Shown here one piece after another: positions 23,973 to 34,116 of a DNA stretch of 64,000 nt; within the stretch, counting starts at the first letter, position 1; each line of letters starts with the position of its first letter. The stretch lies in assembly GCA_019925795.1 (NCBI GenBank), contig CM034310.1, positions 18,620,764 through 18,684,763 on the forward strand, written 5' to 3'. The position numbers and the translations under genes are program-made. The notes under the pieces were generated by a model. It was not told the DNA's origin and did not search any database. It was given only the letters and a program-made list of their open reading frames with translations. This stretch comes from Dendrobium chrysotoxum (taxonomy: Eukaryota; Streptophyta; Magnoliopsida; Asparagales; Orchidaceae).

Positions 23973-24625
23973 ATCGTCCTGGACGATCTCCACATCGTCC
24001 TGGACGATCCAGTTAAAATAGAAACCCTAATTAGGGCGACTAAGTTAAGAGGGTCTGATTGAGCCGATCGTCCTGGACGATCTCCGGATCGTACGGGACG
24101 ATATGCCCAAATCAGAAATTCTCAGCCGCCTGATCAAGTTAGGCAAGTTCTTATTTTTAGATACTTGGTCTGATCGTCCCGGACGATACGTGTATCATCC
24201 CGGACAATCCAGTACAATCATGCCTAATTTAATCTGCTAATTAAGAAAAGCAATTTATTTTTGGTTGATACGATCATATCGTCCTGGACGATCTTGATCG
24301 TCTAGTGCATTTAAGTTGTACGTCCAGAACTATGTACAGGACGATTTGGGGCCTTTTTGAACTAATCGTACAGGACGATGACCCCATTGTCCTGGACGAT
24401 CAAGTCATTTTTTGGTCATCCAGCACAGATTTCTCTCGACGACCCGAACTGTCTTCTGGACGATTTCCCTCAATTTGCACTAATCGTCCCGGACGATCGC
24501 AGGATCGTACGGGACGATATGAACAACTTTTTCTACTGATCGTCCAGAAGAGCCAGATCGTCCAGGCTGAAACAGCTGAATTTGAACTGATCGTACAGGA
24601 CGATCTACCGATCGTCCTGGACGAT
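23973..24625 (+). promoter_or_regulatory. Paired-palindrome array in LTR U3
   Basis: Thirteen 15-bp palindromes of the type ATCGTCC-N-GGACGAT. Starts of the pairs: 23973/23994, 24067/24088, 24173/24194, 24365/24386, 24483/24504 and 24590/24611, each exactly 21 bp apart with a 6-bp spacer of varying sequence. One single copy at 24278 has lost its partner, which survives in the 3' LTR (32419/32440). Some pairs mix half-sites (ATCGTAC with GGACGAT). The position upstream of the TATA-like box suits binding of a dimeric protein, or of two dimers on one face of the helix. Palindromes in U3 are reported for Sireviruses; the role is inferred. Confidence 0.85.
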
Positions 24626-24659
24626 CTTGGCTGACAAGTTGAGATTTAGGGAAAATTTT

Positions 24660-24675
24660 AAGCCCTCCTTTAAAA
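24660..24675 (+). promoter_or_regulatory. Probable LTR TATA box
   Basis: CCTCCTTTAAAAG after the palindrome array. Sibling LTRs have a better TATA at the equivalent place: the complement of CTATATAAG at about 38655-38664 and of GATATAAAA at about 48994-49003. Transcription would start shortly downstream and so include the hairpin cassettes. Confidence 0.5.
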
Positions 24676-24897
24676 GAACTTTTTCCAATTTTTGGAAAAA
24701 TCTTTTGCTGCCTTCCTTCCCTAAGAAACCCTAGAGAGAGAGAGAGAGTTGGGAGAGAGAGAGAAGATCTTGTGAGGGGGAGTTAGTGAGGGATTCACTA
24801 AGGTTGCTCCGAGCACGGATCAGAGTCGTCTTCTCCGCTCGTCGTCTTTCATCTAGTCGGTGTTCGTCGTGGGAGGATCGTTCGCAAGAAGATCCGG

Positions 24898-25090
24898 GGT
24901 TCTCTACCCGCTTCAGGTGGAAGCAAAAGGAGTTCGTAGGTTCTCTGCCTGCTTCAGGAGGAAGCGAAAGGAGTTCGAAGGTTCTCTGCCTGCTTCAGGA
25001 GGAAACGAAAGGAGGTCGGGTTCTCTGCCTCACCGTGTGGTGAAAAGGAGATTTTTGTACAGGCTTCTCCGCCTTGCTATGGGAGCAAAA
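24898..25090 (+). ncRNA. Tandem hairpin cassettes in the R/U5 leader
   Basis: Five units spaced 38-44 bp, each opening with a GGTTCTCTGCC-like block followed by a hairpin: GCTTC-AGGTG-GAAGC (24910-24924), GCTTC-AGGAG-GAAGC (24951-24965), the same with one stem change (24992-25006, intact in the 3' LTR), TCACC-GTGT-GGTGA (25030-25043) and TTGCT-ATGGG-AGCAA (25074-25088). Other LTRs show TTCACC/GGTGAA, TTCACT/AGTGAA, GTCACC/GGTGAC and TCTCC/GGAGA stems around AGGAG-like loops. Compensatory stem changes support a real RNA structure in the transcript leader. It is not an independent RNA gene. Confidence 0.7.
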
Positions 25091-25405
25091 GGAGAGACAC
25101 TTCTGTTTAGTGCAATACCTGGAGGGGAGGCTCTGGGGAGTGGACGTAGGTCAAGTTGACCGAACCACTATAAAATCTGGTTTGCTTTTCTGATTCAATT
25201 CTGCACTTTAATTTTTTCTGATATTAACTGCTTGGGTGAATATCTGTGGTTGATCTTTTTATCGTTGTTTTAGTTCGTTTCCGCTGCACGTTATAAAAAG
25301 ATTTTCATAGTTATCGTGAAATTTTTAAATAACCAATTCACCCCCCCTCTTGGTTAGCCTCGGGACTAGTTCACTAGGGCTTAACATCCCTATCGAACTT
25401 TCAAG

Positions 25406-25417
25406 TGGTATCAGAGC
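25406..25417 (+). other. Primer binding site, initiator tRNA-Met
   Basis: TGGTATCAGAGC, the exact plant initiator Met-tRNA site, two bases after the 5' LTR. Confidence 0.95.
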
Positions 25418-25458
25418 GGGATTCAAAATTTAGGTTTAAAAACTTTTGAATTTGATCC

Positions 25459-27270
25459 ATGGCTAACTGTAATAATCGTAATACTGCTGAAGGATATTCT
25501 ATTACAAGACCACCGTTATTTGATAATATTCCTTTTGATTTTTGGAAAACACGCATGTCTACTTTTCTACAGTCTATTGATTATCGCATGTGGATGTTAG
25601 TTAAGGACGGATACGAACCACCTTTTAGACTGATTAACAATGTGAAAATTGAACTGCCTTTTACTGATTGGACGTTTGATGATCGTGATTTAGCACAGTT
25701 AAATGCAAAATGCTTGAACTGTTTCTTTTGTGCTTTCAAATCCGAAGACTATATGCGTGTTTCTACTTGTACAACGGGAAAGGAAATCTTGGATAGATTA
25801 TGCATAACATACGAAGGTACAACTGAAGTCAAACAGTCTAGGTTAAACATCTAGTTACATGATTATGAACTTTTTCGCATGAAACCTAGTGAGACTATTT
25901 CAGAAATGTACACAAGGTTCACTCAGATTGTTACCTCTTTGCATGTTCTAGGTAGAGAACTTACTAACTACAAAAGAGTGAACAAAATTCTAAGATGTTT
26001 GCCTGCTTCTTATGATGCTAAGATTACTGCTATTACTGAATCTAAAGATTTAAACACTTACTCTATTGACAGCTTACTTGGATCACTCATTGCTTACGAG
26101 CAAGGGGTGAACCAAAGGCAACTTGATGCAGGTGAACGCAAGAAAGAGAAGACAGTGGCACTAAAGGCCAAGGATTCAGATGCTAGCTCTTCTGGGTATG
26201 ATAGCGATGATGTTGCCTTAATCACAAGGCAATTCAAAAGCTTTCTAAGAAAGAAACATAAGAACTATCAGAAGTGGAACAAGGGTAAGTCCAATAAAAA
26301 TTTTAAGAGTTCATCTGAATCTGTTTGTTTTGAATGCAGGAAGCCTGGACACATAAAGGCTGAATGTCCTACACTTAAAGCTCACCCAAGCAAGGAGAAG
26401 GGTGAGGAGAAACCAAAGTTCAGAAAGGACAAGAAGCGGATTCAGAAGGCGTTCTAGGTAGACTCTGCATCCGACTCTTCTGAGACTGAAGCTGAAGAGG
26501 AGGAAACAAACTTGTGTCTTATGGCTGATGATCACCCTGGTCAGTTGGATCAGGAAGAGGTATGTGAGCTTACCTACGATCAATTATTTGAAGTTTCTGA
26601 AAGAATTCATACATCGTATAGGAAGCTTAAGAAAACTCATGCTAGTTTGAAATTAGATTACTTAACTTTGCAAAAAGAGCATGATTCTGTAGTTAAAGAT
26701 CATTCCACACTTAATTCAAATCACATGTCTTTGCTTGATGAATTCGATGAGTTGAATAAAAAATATTCTGATTTAGTTTCTGAGCATGATTCATTGAAAA
26801 CTACGCATGTGGACTTAGAAAGAGCTTTTAAAGAATTAGATACAATGGCATGTGAAGTAGAAAGTAGCAAGGGAACCTTGAAATTTGAAATTGTAAGCTT
26901 AAAGAAAGAAAATGAGTTTTTGAAAGTAAAGATCAGTGCTTTTGAAAAGAACAAAACACCGCCTACTTTTGAACAGTTTTATGCACCGCCACCTTTTGAA
27001 AAATCTGTTGCAAGTTCTTTAAAGCATGTTTCATATACATCTAGGAAGAGGCATTATCATCCACGTAGATTAGTTAACCCTTTTCCTGGTGTTAGATGTT
27101 TTTCATGTGGCATGTTAGGACATATTTCTCACACCTGCACTGTTCACCATAGTACACATTGGGTGTGGAAACCCAAACTGCCTGTTTCACAGTACAGCAC
27201 GCATGCATTGCATTCTTCTTTTCATAAGAAGGAACCCAAACCTGTTTTGGTTCCTAAGACTGACGTTTGA
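25459..27270 (+). pseudogene. gag: Sirevirus gag, broken by two in-frame stops
   Basis: One frame runs from the MAN start at 25459 to TGA at 27268-27270, interrupted by TAG at 25852-25854 and 26455-26457. Domains in order: the copia-type gag domain (about 25500-26120), a first CCHC zinc knuckle CFECRKPGHIKAEC (26326-26367), a lysine-rich then acidic linker, a long coiled coil (about 26580-26970) and a second CCHC knuckle CFSCGMLGHISHTC (27097-27138). Gag would form the virus-like particle and package RNA. Extra length, coiled coil and second knuckle fit Sirevirus Gag. The stop at 26455 sits where relatives tend to have Trp, so a G-to-A change is likely. The start is supported by its distance from the PBS and by the same start in copies A and B. 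Confidence 0.92.
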
Positions 27271-27281
27271 TACTTTTATAG

Positions 27282-30200
27282 GAGTGCTCTCACACAAGAC
27301 CTCGTGAGAGCATGTGGTACCTTGACAGCGGATGTTCTAGACATATGACTGGAGATGCAAATCAGTTCATTTCACTGGAGGCTAGAGCTGGAGGCAAGAT
27401 TACACTTGGAGATAACACCACCAGGAAGGTGGTAGGCACAGGTATAATTGGTGATTCAAAGAACTTTATGATTGATAATGTTTTGCTTGTAGATGGACTG
27501 AAACACAACCTGCTGAGTATCAGTGAACTCTGTGACAAGGGATACAGCATCAAATTCCTGCCCACTGGCTGCATTTTAAGCTTAAATGATGAAGTTGTTT
27601 TGCAGGGACAAAGGATCAACAACGTCTACAAACTGGATGTAAGTAGCATTAAATCTGATAATTCAATTTGCTTAAAAACTGCTGCTGATGAGTCTTGGTT
27701 ATGGCATAGGAGATTGTGTCATGCCAGTATGAAAACCCTTAGGAGAGTCACCCAAAAGGACTTAGTTAGAGGTGTACCCAAGCTTAAGTTCACTAAGGAT
27801 CACCTGTGTGATGCCTGTCAGTTGGGGAAGCAAGTCCAGTCCTCTTTTCACTCTGTTAAGGACATTAGCACCTCTAGACCTTTAGAAGTTCTTCACATGG
27901 ACCTCTTTGGACCCATTAGCACTGCCAGCTTAGGGGGGAGAGTCTATGGTTTTGTGATTGTAGATGATTATTCGAGGTTCACCTGGGTTAAGTTTTTGTC
28001 ACATAAATCTGAGTCATTTGATGAGTTTAGATCCTTCTCTACTTGGATTCAGAAGAAGTTAGGATGTGAGATTTTTACCATCCATAGTAATCACGGAGGG
28101 GAGTTTAAAAATGAAAGATTTGGAAGTTTTTGTGAGGATCATGGGATTAGTCACAATTTTTCAGCTCCTAGGACCCCTCAGCAGAATGGGGTAGCTGAAA
28201 GGAAGAACAGGACCTTAGTGGAAGCCGCTAGAGCCATGCTTGCCGAGTATTCACTTCCAAAATACTTTTGGGCTGAAGCGGTGAACACTGCCTGTTATGT
28301 GCTGAATAGGGTGAATGTGAGAGTCAAACTGAGCAAGACATCTTATGAGATCATTAAGGGTAGAACTCTAAATCTGTCCCACCTCCATGTCTTTGGCTGT
28401 AAGGTTTTCATTCTGAATAACGGGAAGTCACCCTTAGGAAAATTTGACCCCAAATCTGATGAAGGAGTGTTCTTAGGATATTCAAGTGTGGGGAAATCCT
28501 TTAGGGTGTTCAATAGGAGGACTTTGGTGGTGGAAGAAACAACCCATGTAGTGTTTGATGAATCTGATCCTAAGGAGTCTAGATCTGAAGTAGAAGATGA
28601 AGAGATTATTGAGGTTACCCAAGGAGTTGGAAATACAAATTTGGAGGAAAGGGTAGAACCTCAAACAGAGTTGCCTAGAGATTAGAGATATTCTTCGAGT
28701 CATCCTAAAGAACTGATCTTAGGAGACCCTTCTGAAGGTGTTAGGACTAGGCATGGACTTAGGAAGGAAGTAAACCATTCTGCCTTTATCTCAATGACTG
28801 AACCCACCAACATCAATCAAGCCCTGTCGGATGAATTTTGGATTTTAGATATGCAGGAAGAATTGAATCAATTTGTGAGGAATGATGTTTGGGAGTTAGT
28901 AGAAAGACCTAAAAATCAAAGTATTGTGAGAACCAAGTGGGTCTTTAAGAATAAGATGAATGATTCTGGTGTGGTGGTGAGAAATAAGGCAAGATTGGTG
29001 GCTAAGGGGTATAATCAGATAGAAGGGATTGATTTTGAGGAGACTTTTGCCCCTGTAGCTAGATTGGAAGCCATTAGAGTGCTACTAGCCTTTGCCTGTT
29101 ATAAGGGATTTAAGCTGTTTCAAATGGATGTTAAGAGTGCCTTTTTAAATGGGGTAATTAAAGAAGATGTTTTTGTAGAACAACCCCCAGGTTTTGAGAG
29201 TTTCCAATATCCAAGTCATGTCTATAAATTAAAAAAGGCCTTATATGGATTGAAACAGGCACCCAGAGCTTGGTATGAGAGGCTTAGCACATTCCTGTTA
29301 GAAAGAGAGTTTATTAAGGGGAGCGTAGACACCACCCTTTTTCTGAGGAGATTAGGAGATGACTTACTCATTGTCCAGATCTATGTTGATGATATAATTT
29401 TTGGATCTTCTGATAAATACTTATGTGAAGAGTTTTCTAAAATAATGAGTAAAGAGTTTGAGATGAGTATGATGGGAGAATTATCCTACTTTTTAAGGTT
29501 TAGCATAAGGCAAACAGATGATGGAACCTTTCTCAATCAATCAAAATACACTAAGGACATTTTGAAGAAATATGAAATGGACAAAGCCAAGCCAATCAAT
29601 ACTCCCATGCCCTCCTCAGTTCAGTTAGATAAGGATTCAAATGGAAAATTTGTTGATCAGAAGAAGTATAGAGGGATAATAGGTTCACTGCTTTACCTGA
29701 CTGCTAGCCGACCTGATATCATATTTAGTGTCTGTCTTTGTGCTAGGTTTCAGGCTGATCCTAAATAGTCCCACCTGACTGCTGTTAAGAGAATTCTTAG
29801 ATATCTTTTAGGAACCCCAAACCTAGGAATTTGGTACCCTAGGCACAGCACCTCTTTTGAGATTATTGGATATTCTGATTCTAATTTTGCGGGGTGTAGG
29901 GTGGATAGGAAGAGTACTTCTGGGACTTGTCAGTTCATAGGACAGTCGTTAGTCTCCTGGTCCAGTAGAAAACAGAACTCAGTTGCACTTTCCACTACTG
30001 AAGCTGAGCACATTGCCTTGGAGAGTTGTGTGGCCCAAGTTCTTTGGTTGAAGCAGCAAGTCTTAAATTTAGGAGTACCTGTTGGCACAATCTCTGTTCT
30101 GTGTGATAATACTAGTGCCATCTGTATCTCTAAGAATCCAATCCAACATTCTAGGACCAAACACATTGACATTAGGCATCACTTCATTAGGGACCTTGTT

Positions 30201-30332
30201 ACAAAAGGGGACATTGAGCTACACCACATAGCAACTGAAAATCAGCTGGCTGACATATTCACTAAACCACTAGCCTTTGACTCATTCAGCATTTTGAGAA
30301 CCAGATTAGGAGTGATTGATATAAATGCTTGA
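27282..30332 (+). pseudogene. pol: Sirevirus pol (PR-IN-RT-RH), broken by two in-frame stops
   Basis: A single frame from 27282, after an upstream TAG at 27279, to TGA at 30330-30332, with TAG at 28683-28685 and 29766-29768. Protease: DSG at 27324-27332 in WYLDSGCSRHMTGD. Integrase: HHCC zinc site (H27705, H27720, C27807, C27816), then catalytic D at 27900 and E at 28197, while the middle acid is Asn (28089-28091, HSNHGGEF). Reverse transcriptase: D in FQMDVKSAF (29127) and YVDD at 29382-29393. RNase H: D29877, E30000, D30105. Pol lies in a different frame from gag, 11 bases after its stop, so expression would need reinitiation, bypass or a separate mRNA. The stops and the Asp-to-Asn change make this copy defective. 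Confidence 0.93.
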
Positions 30333-31848
30333 TTCTGATGACTGCTAATTTATGATTGTTCTGATTGGTATTCTAATTTCTGTTAGTTAGTTTTGGTATT
30401 CTGATTTCTGATTTTTGTTAGTTAGTTTTGATTTGATTATTTGCTTTCAGTTGATTTTATTTCTTCTGCTGATTTCTGTGTTAGCCTTACTGTTAGGTTA
30501 ATTTGAGTATTTACTTTGCTGTGATTTTCTACCTATTTATTTATTTACTGGTTCATATCTTGCACTTACTGTTTTATGCTTTTCAAGATCTGATCACCGC
30601 TCACTACTTCTGGTGATCTGAATTTTTGACTGGGAGTTTTTACCTTGTTTTGGTTTGGAAGCTGATAAGCAGTGATTGCTTCGCTGAATCTGTTAAAGGG
30701 AAGAAACATTGATAATTATTTCTCTTCCTCTAACTCCTTTACTGGTGTGTAGTTTCTTTTGAATAAAAATCCTTTTCAAAATTAAAATGTTAGTTTTTGA
30801 AATAGAGATTATTTTATCTTCCTACAGTAATCTGCCTCATATCAATAGTGTTTTCAAAGTCTTGAGTCATTAGTTTGATTTTCTAAACCAAGTGATTGCA
30901 TTTATCATATGTTGTATGGCTTTTATTTTGTGAATCGTTCTTCCTTACTGCGGAGAGTCATCTCCTATGTCTGGAAGATAATCTCACATCTGAGACTCTT
31001 TAATGATTATGAAAAGGAGAAAGCTTATAAAAGATGCGCAGTGCGCCAGATAATTTGAAAAAGAGGCATAAAATGAGCCCAAAACTGAAAAGATGCGAAA
31101 TTGCCAAATTGGATACACAAAGTGTATCAAAAAATCAAAAGATGCGCAAAGCGCCAACCAATTTGAAAAAGAGGCACAAAATGAGCCCAAAACAAGCTTT
31201 CTTCCCTTTCAGATTATTAAATGGCTTAGAAAAATCTGTGCGCCACTTAATATTTTCAAAAGCTTGAGTCTTGAAAATCCTGATTCCTGATTTTTTACTT
31301 TGTAACACTATTATATCAGATATTTTTCTGGAACGAGGCTTGAAAGGATTTCTTTTCAAATCTAATGTCTTTTATTCTGAATCGGATTTTTGTTTTGAAG
31401 GAGGTTTGCATCGATAAGGTGCCCGGGGTCGGAGCTACGAACGTTGTTTATTTCCAACCTTTTCTGGATTTCAGCGCTGTCAATCGTCCTGTCATTGGTT
31501 TTCGAATCTAAAGTCAAGGAAAAAATTCTGATTTTCTAAGAGCAGCTTAATCAAAAAAAAATGCTTCTATGTGTTTTTCCGATCAGGATCCGCCTCAGTT
31601 TTAGTTTTCTGTCGTGTAGTTGTTCTATTTATGTTTTATTTTATGTTTTATTTCCGTGTTATGTTTTTCGCTCCTCCTTTTTGTGATGTCAAAAGGGGGA
31701 GTCAGTTGTAGTCGTGTCTGTTTCTGTTTTCTGAGTCATGTTTCATGTATTGTTTTAGTTGTTAAATGAAAATTTAAAAAATGTTTGTTTGTTTGATCTC
31801 CTAGTTTACTTTTATTTTCAGACTACTTTACAAATGTTTGCCATCATC
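30333..31848 (+). other. Non-coding 3' domain of the Sirevirus
   Basis: About 1.5 kb without a credible gene; no envelope-like frame was recognised, although some Sireviruses carry one. At 31030-31195 there is a twofold repeat (period about 107 bp) with a shared GAGGCA(T/C)AAAATGAGCCC block and small hairpins: GCGC-AGT-GCGC (31036-31046), GATACAC-AAA-GTGTATC (31112-31128) and GCGC-AAA-GCGC (31144-31154). The module is also present in copy A (about 1050-1180, minus). Confidence 0.75.
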
Positions 31849-31862
31849 AAAAAGGGGGAGAT
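31691..31862 (+). other. Two polypurine tracts of the Sirevirus
   Basis: AAAAGGGGGA at 31691-31700 and AAAAAGGGGGAGAT at 31849-31862; the second abuts the 3' LTR. Both sit in the same wider context (ATG/CAT-rich then AAAAGGGGGAG). Multiple tracts are a Sirevirus feature. Confidence 0.88.
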
Positions 31863-33561
31863 TGTTGCAAATCTGGTTTTGATGATGACAAACATGTTTC
31901 CAGTGTGTTTTTCTTGGCTAATCTGTTTCAGGCACAAAAGACCGCGAGCCACTCAAGCCAACTCAAGATCGGGTCCAAGTGTGTCAAATGTATGATTTTT
32001 CTTTTTATTGAGTCAATTGTAATGTAACTGATTCCCTAGCTAAGTAACCTTGCACACACACACTCAAGGAGTGAGATTGAGTGAGTTAGAGTTTCTGTTA
32101 AAAATTTGTTCAGATCGTCCTGGATGATCTCCAGATCGTCCTGGACGATCCAGTTAAAATAGAAACCCTAATTAGGGTGACTAAGTTAAGAGGGTCTGAT
32201 TGAGCCGATCGTCCTGGACGATCTCCGGATCGTACGGGACGATATGCCCAAATCAGAAATTCTCAGCCGCCAGATCAAGTTAGGCAAGTTCTTATTTTTA
32301 GATACTTGGTCTGATCGTCCCGGACGATACGTGTATCGTCCCGGACGATCCAGTACAATCATGCCTAATTTAATCTGCTAATTAAGGAAAGCAATTTATT
32401 TTTGGTTGATACGATCATATCATCCTGGACGATCGCAGGATCGTCTCGGACGATCTTGATCGTCTAGTGCATTTAAGCTGTACGTCCAGAACTATGTACA
32501 GGACGATTTGGGGCCTTTTTGAACTAATCGTACAGGACGATGACTCCATCGTCCTGGACGATCAAGTCATTTTTTGGTCGTCCAGCACAGATTTCTCTGG
32601 ACGACCCGAACTGTCTTCTGGACGATTTCCCTCAATTTGAACTAATCGTCCCGGACGATCGCAGGATCGTACGGGACGATATGAACAACTTTTTCTACTG
32701 ATCGTCCAGAAGAGCCAGATCGTCCAGGCTGAAACAGCTGAATTTAAACTGATCGTACAGGACGATCTACCAATCGTCCTGGACGATCTTGGCCGACCAG
32801 TTGAGATTTAGGGCAACTTTTAAGCCCTCCTTTAAATGAACTTTTTCCAATTTTTGGAAAAATCTTTTGCTGCCTTCCTTCACTGAGAAACCCTAGAGAG
32901 AGAGAGAGTTGGGATAGAGAGAGAAGATCTTGTGAGGGGGAGTTAGTGAGGGATTCACTAAGGTTGCTCCGAGCACGGATCAGAGTCATCTTCTCCGCTC
33001 GTCGTCTTTCGTCTAGTCGGTGTTCGTCGTGGGAGGATCGTTCGCAAGAAGATCCGGGGTTCTCTGCCCGCTTCAGGTGGAAGCAAAAGGAGTTCGTAGG
33101 TTCTTTGCCTGCTTCAGGAGGAAGCGAAAGGAGTTCGAAGGTTCTCTGCCTGCTTCAGGAGGAAGCGAAGGAGGTCGGGTTCTCTGTCTCACCGTGTGGT
33201 GAAAAGGAGATTTTTGTACAGGCTTCTCCGCCTTGCTGTGGGAGCAAAAGGAGATACACTTCTGTTTAGTGTAATACCCGGAGGGGAGGCTCCGGGGAGT
33301 GGACGTAGGTCAAGTTGACCGAACCACTATAAAATCTGGTTTGCTTTTCTGATTCAATTCTGCACTTTAATTTTTTCTGATATTAACTGCTTGGGTGAAT
33401 ATCTGTGGTTGATCTTTTTATCGTTGTTTTAATTCATTTCTGCTGCACGTTATAAAAATATTTTCATAGTTATCATGAAATTTTTAAATAACCAATTCAC
33501 CCCCCTCTTGGTTAGCCTCGGGACTAGTTCACTAGGGCTTAACATCCCTATCGAACTTTCA
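31863..33561 (+). repeat. 3' LTR of the Sirevirus
   Basis: 1699 bp, colinear with 23722-25403. It retains the complete pair of palindromes at 32419/32440 and an intact third leader hairpin. Followed by TSD GCATA. Confidence 0.95.
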
Positions 33562-33566
33562 GCATA

Positions 33567-33940
33567 ACCCTCCAAAGGTGCATATATAATAGACTAAAAT
33601 TTTTCAGATAAATTTAAAATGAAAAATCTAAATTTCTATTTGAACTAGAGCACTACGGCACTAAGCTTATGTATGCTATAGTGCTAAGTCTATAAGCATA
33701 GTGGCACTAGAAGTTACCATCGTGACATTGAAGGCTCTACTCTATAGTAATTCTTAATGCATCATGCAGTGCTATGATGCTGGGTAGTGGTGCTGCGACG
33801 CAACACACAAAAATAAATTTTTATATATATTAAGACTTGTTTCTCTCCACTCACTCACCCCCTCACCCACCAGCACTGTGAAAGTTTAAAGCATGGTTGT
33901 GAAAAAACTTGAACTACCCGATGGCACACCTAGGTGGGGG

Positions 33941-33973
<33 letters not shown>

Positions 33974-34116
33974 TTGGTGCTTTAAAATTCTTTTCAAAAA
34001 TTCTTTTTGAAATTAAAACCAATTTCTCAAACTTAAAATCAAAATCATATTTCTCAACATGGAAGTAAATAATGAAACAAAAACTAATTTTTCCCTTTTG
34101 AATTTTTTGTAGAATT
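33567..34116. other. Intergenic sequence with a 31-base G run
   Basis: No gene seen. At 33942-33972 there is an uninterrupted run of 31 G, preceded by GGGGGC. It could form a G-quadruplex or be a sequencing or assembly artefact. Confidence 0.8.

Larger units (their letters stand above)
23722..25403 (+). repeat. 5' LTR of the Sirevirus
   Basis: 1682 bp, TG...CA. It lacks one 21-bp palindrome unit that the 3' LTR keeps (the 21 bases around 32434-32454). Regions in order: palindrome array at 23973-24625, TATA-like box near 24665, hairpin cassettes at 24898-25090, and the conserved CACTATAAAAT block near 25167 present in all sibling LTRs. Confidence 0.95.
23722..33561 (+). mobile_element. Complete Sirevirus-type Ty1/copia retrotransposon
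   Basis: A 9840-bp element flanked by a perfect TSD GCATA (23717-23721 and 33562-33566). LTRs begin TGTTGCAAATC and end ACTTTCA. Order: 5' LTR, PBS, gag, pol (protease, integrase, reverse transcriptase, RNase H, the copia order), a 1.5-kb non-coding domain, two polypurine tracts, 3' LTR. The long gag with coiled coil, the multiple polypurine tracts and the palindrome-rich U3 place it in the Sirevirus genus. By a rough hand count the LTRs differ at about 45-50 sites in 1.7 kb (near 3%), so it is the youngest element here. Four in-frame stops and a changed integrase residue make it non-autonomous now. Confidence 0.95.

Noticed and set aside
23973..24625. CRISPR-like alternation of short repeats and spacers
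   Set aside because: The repeats are palindromes in an LTR of a plant retrotransposon, spacers inside pairs are 6 bp, and no cas genes exist.
30333..31848. Envelope-like gene after pol
   Set aside because: Only frames shorter than 80 codons, none with signal peptide and membrane segments in a convincing order.
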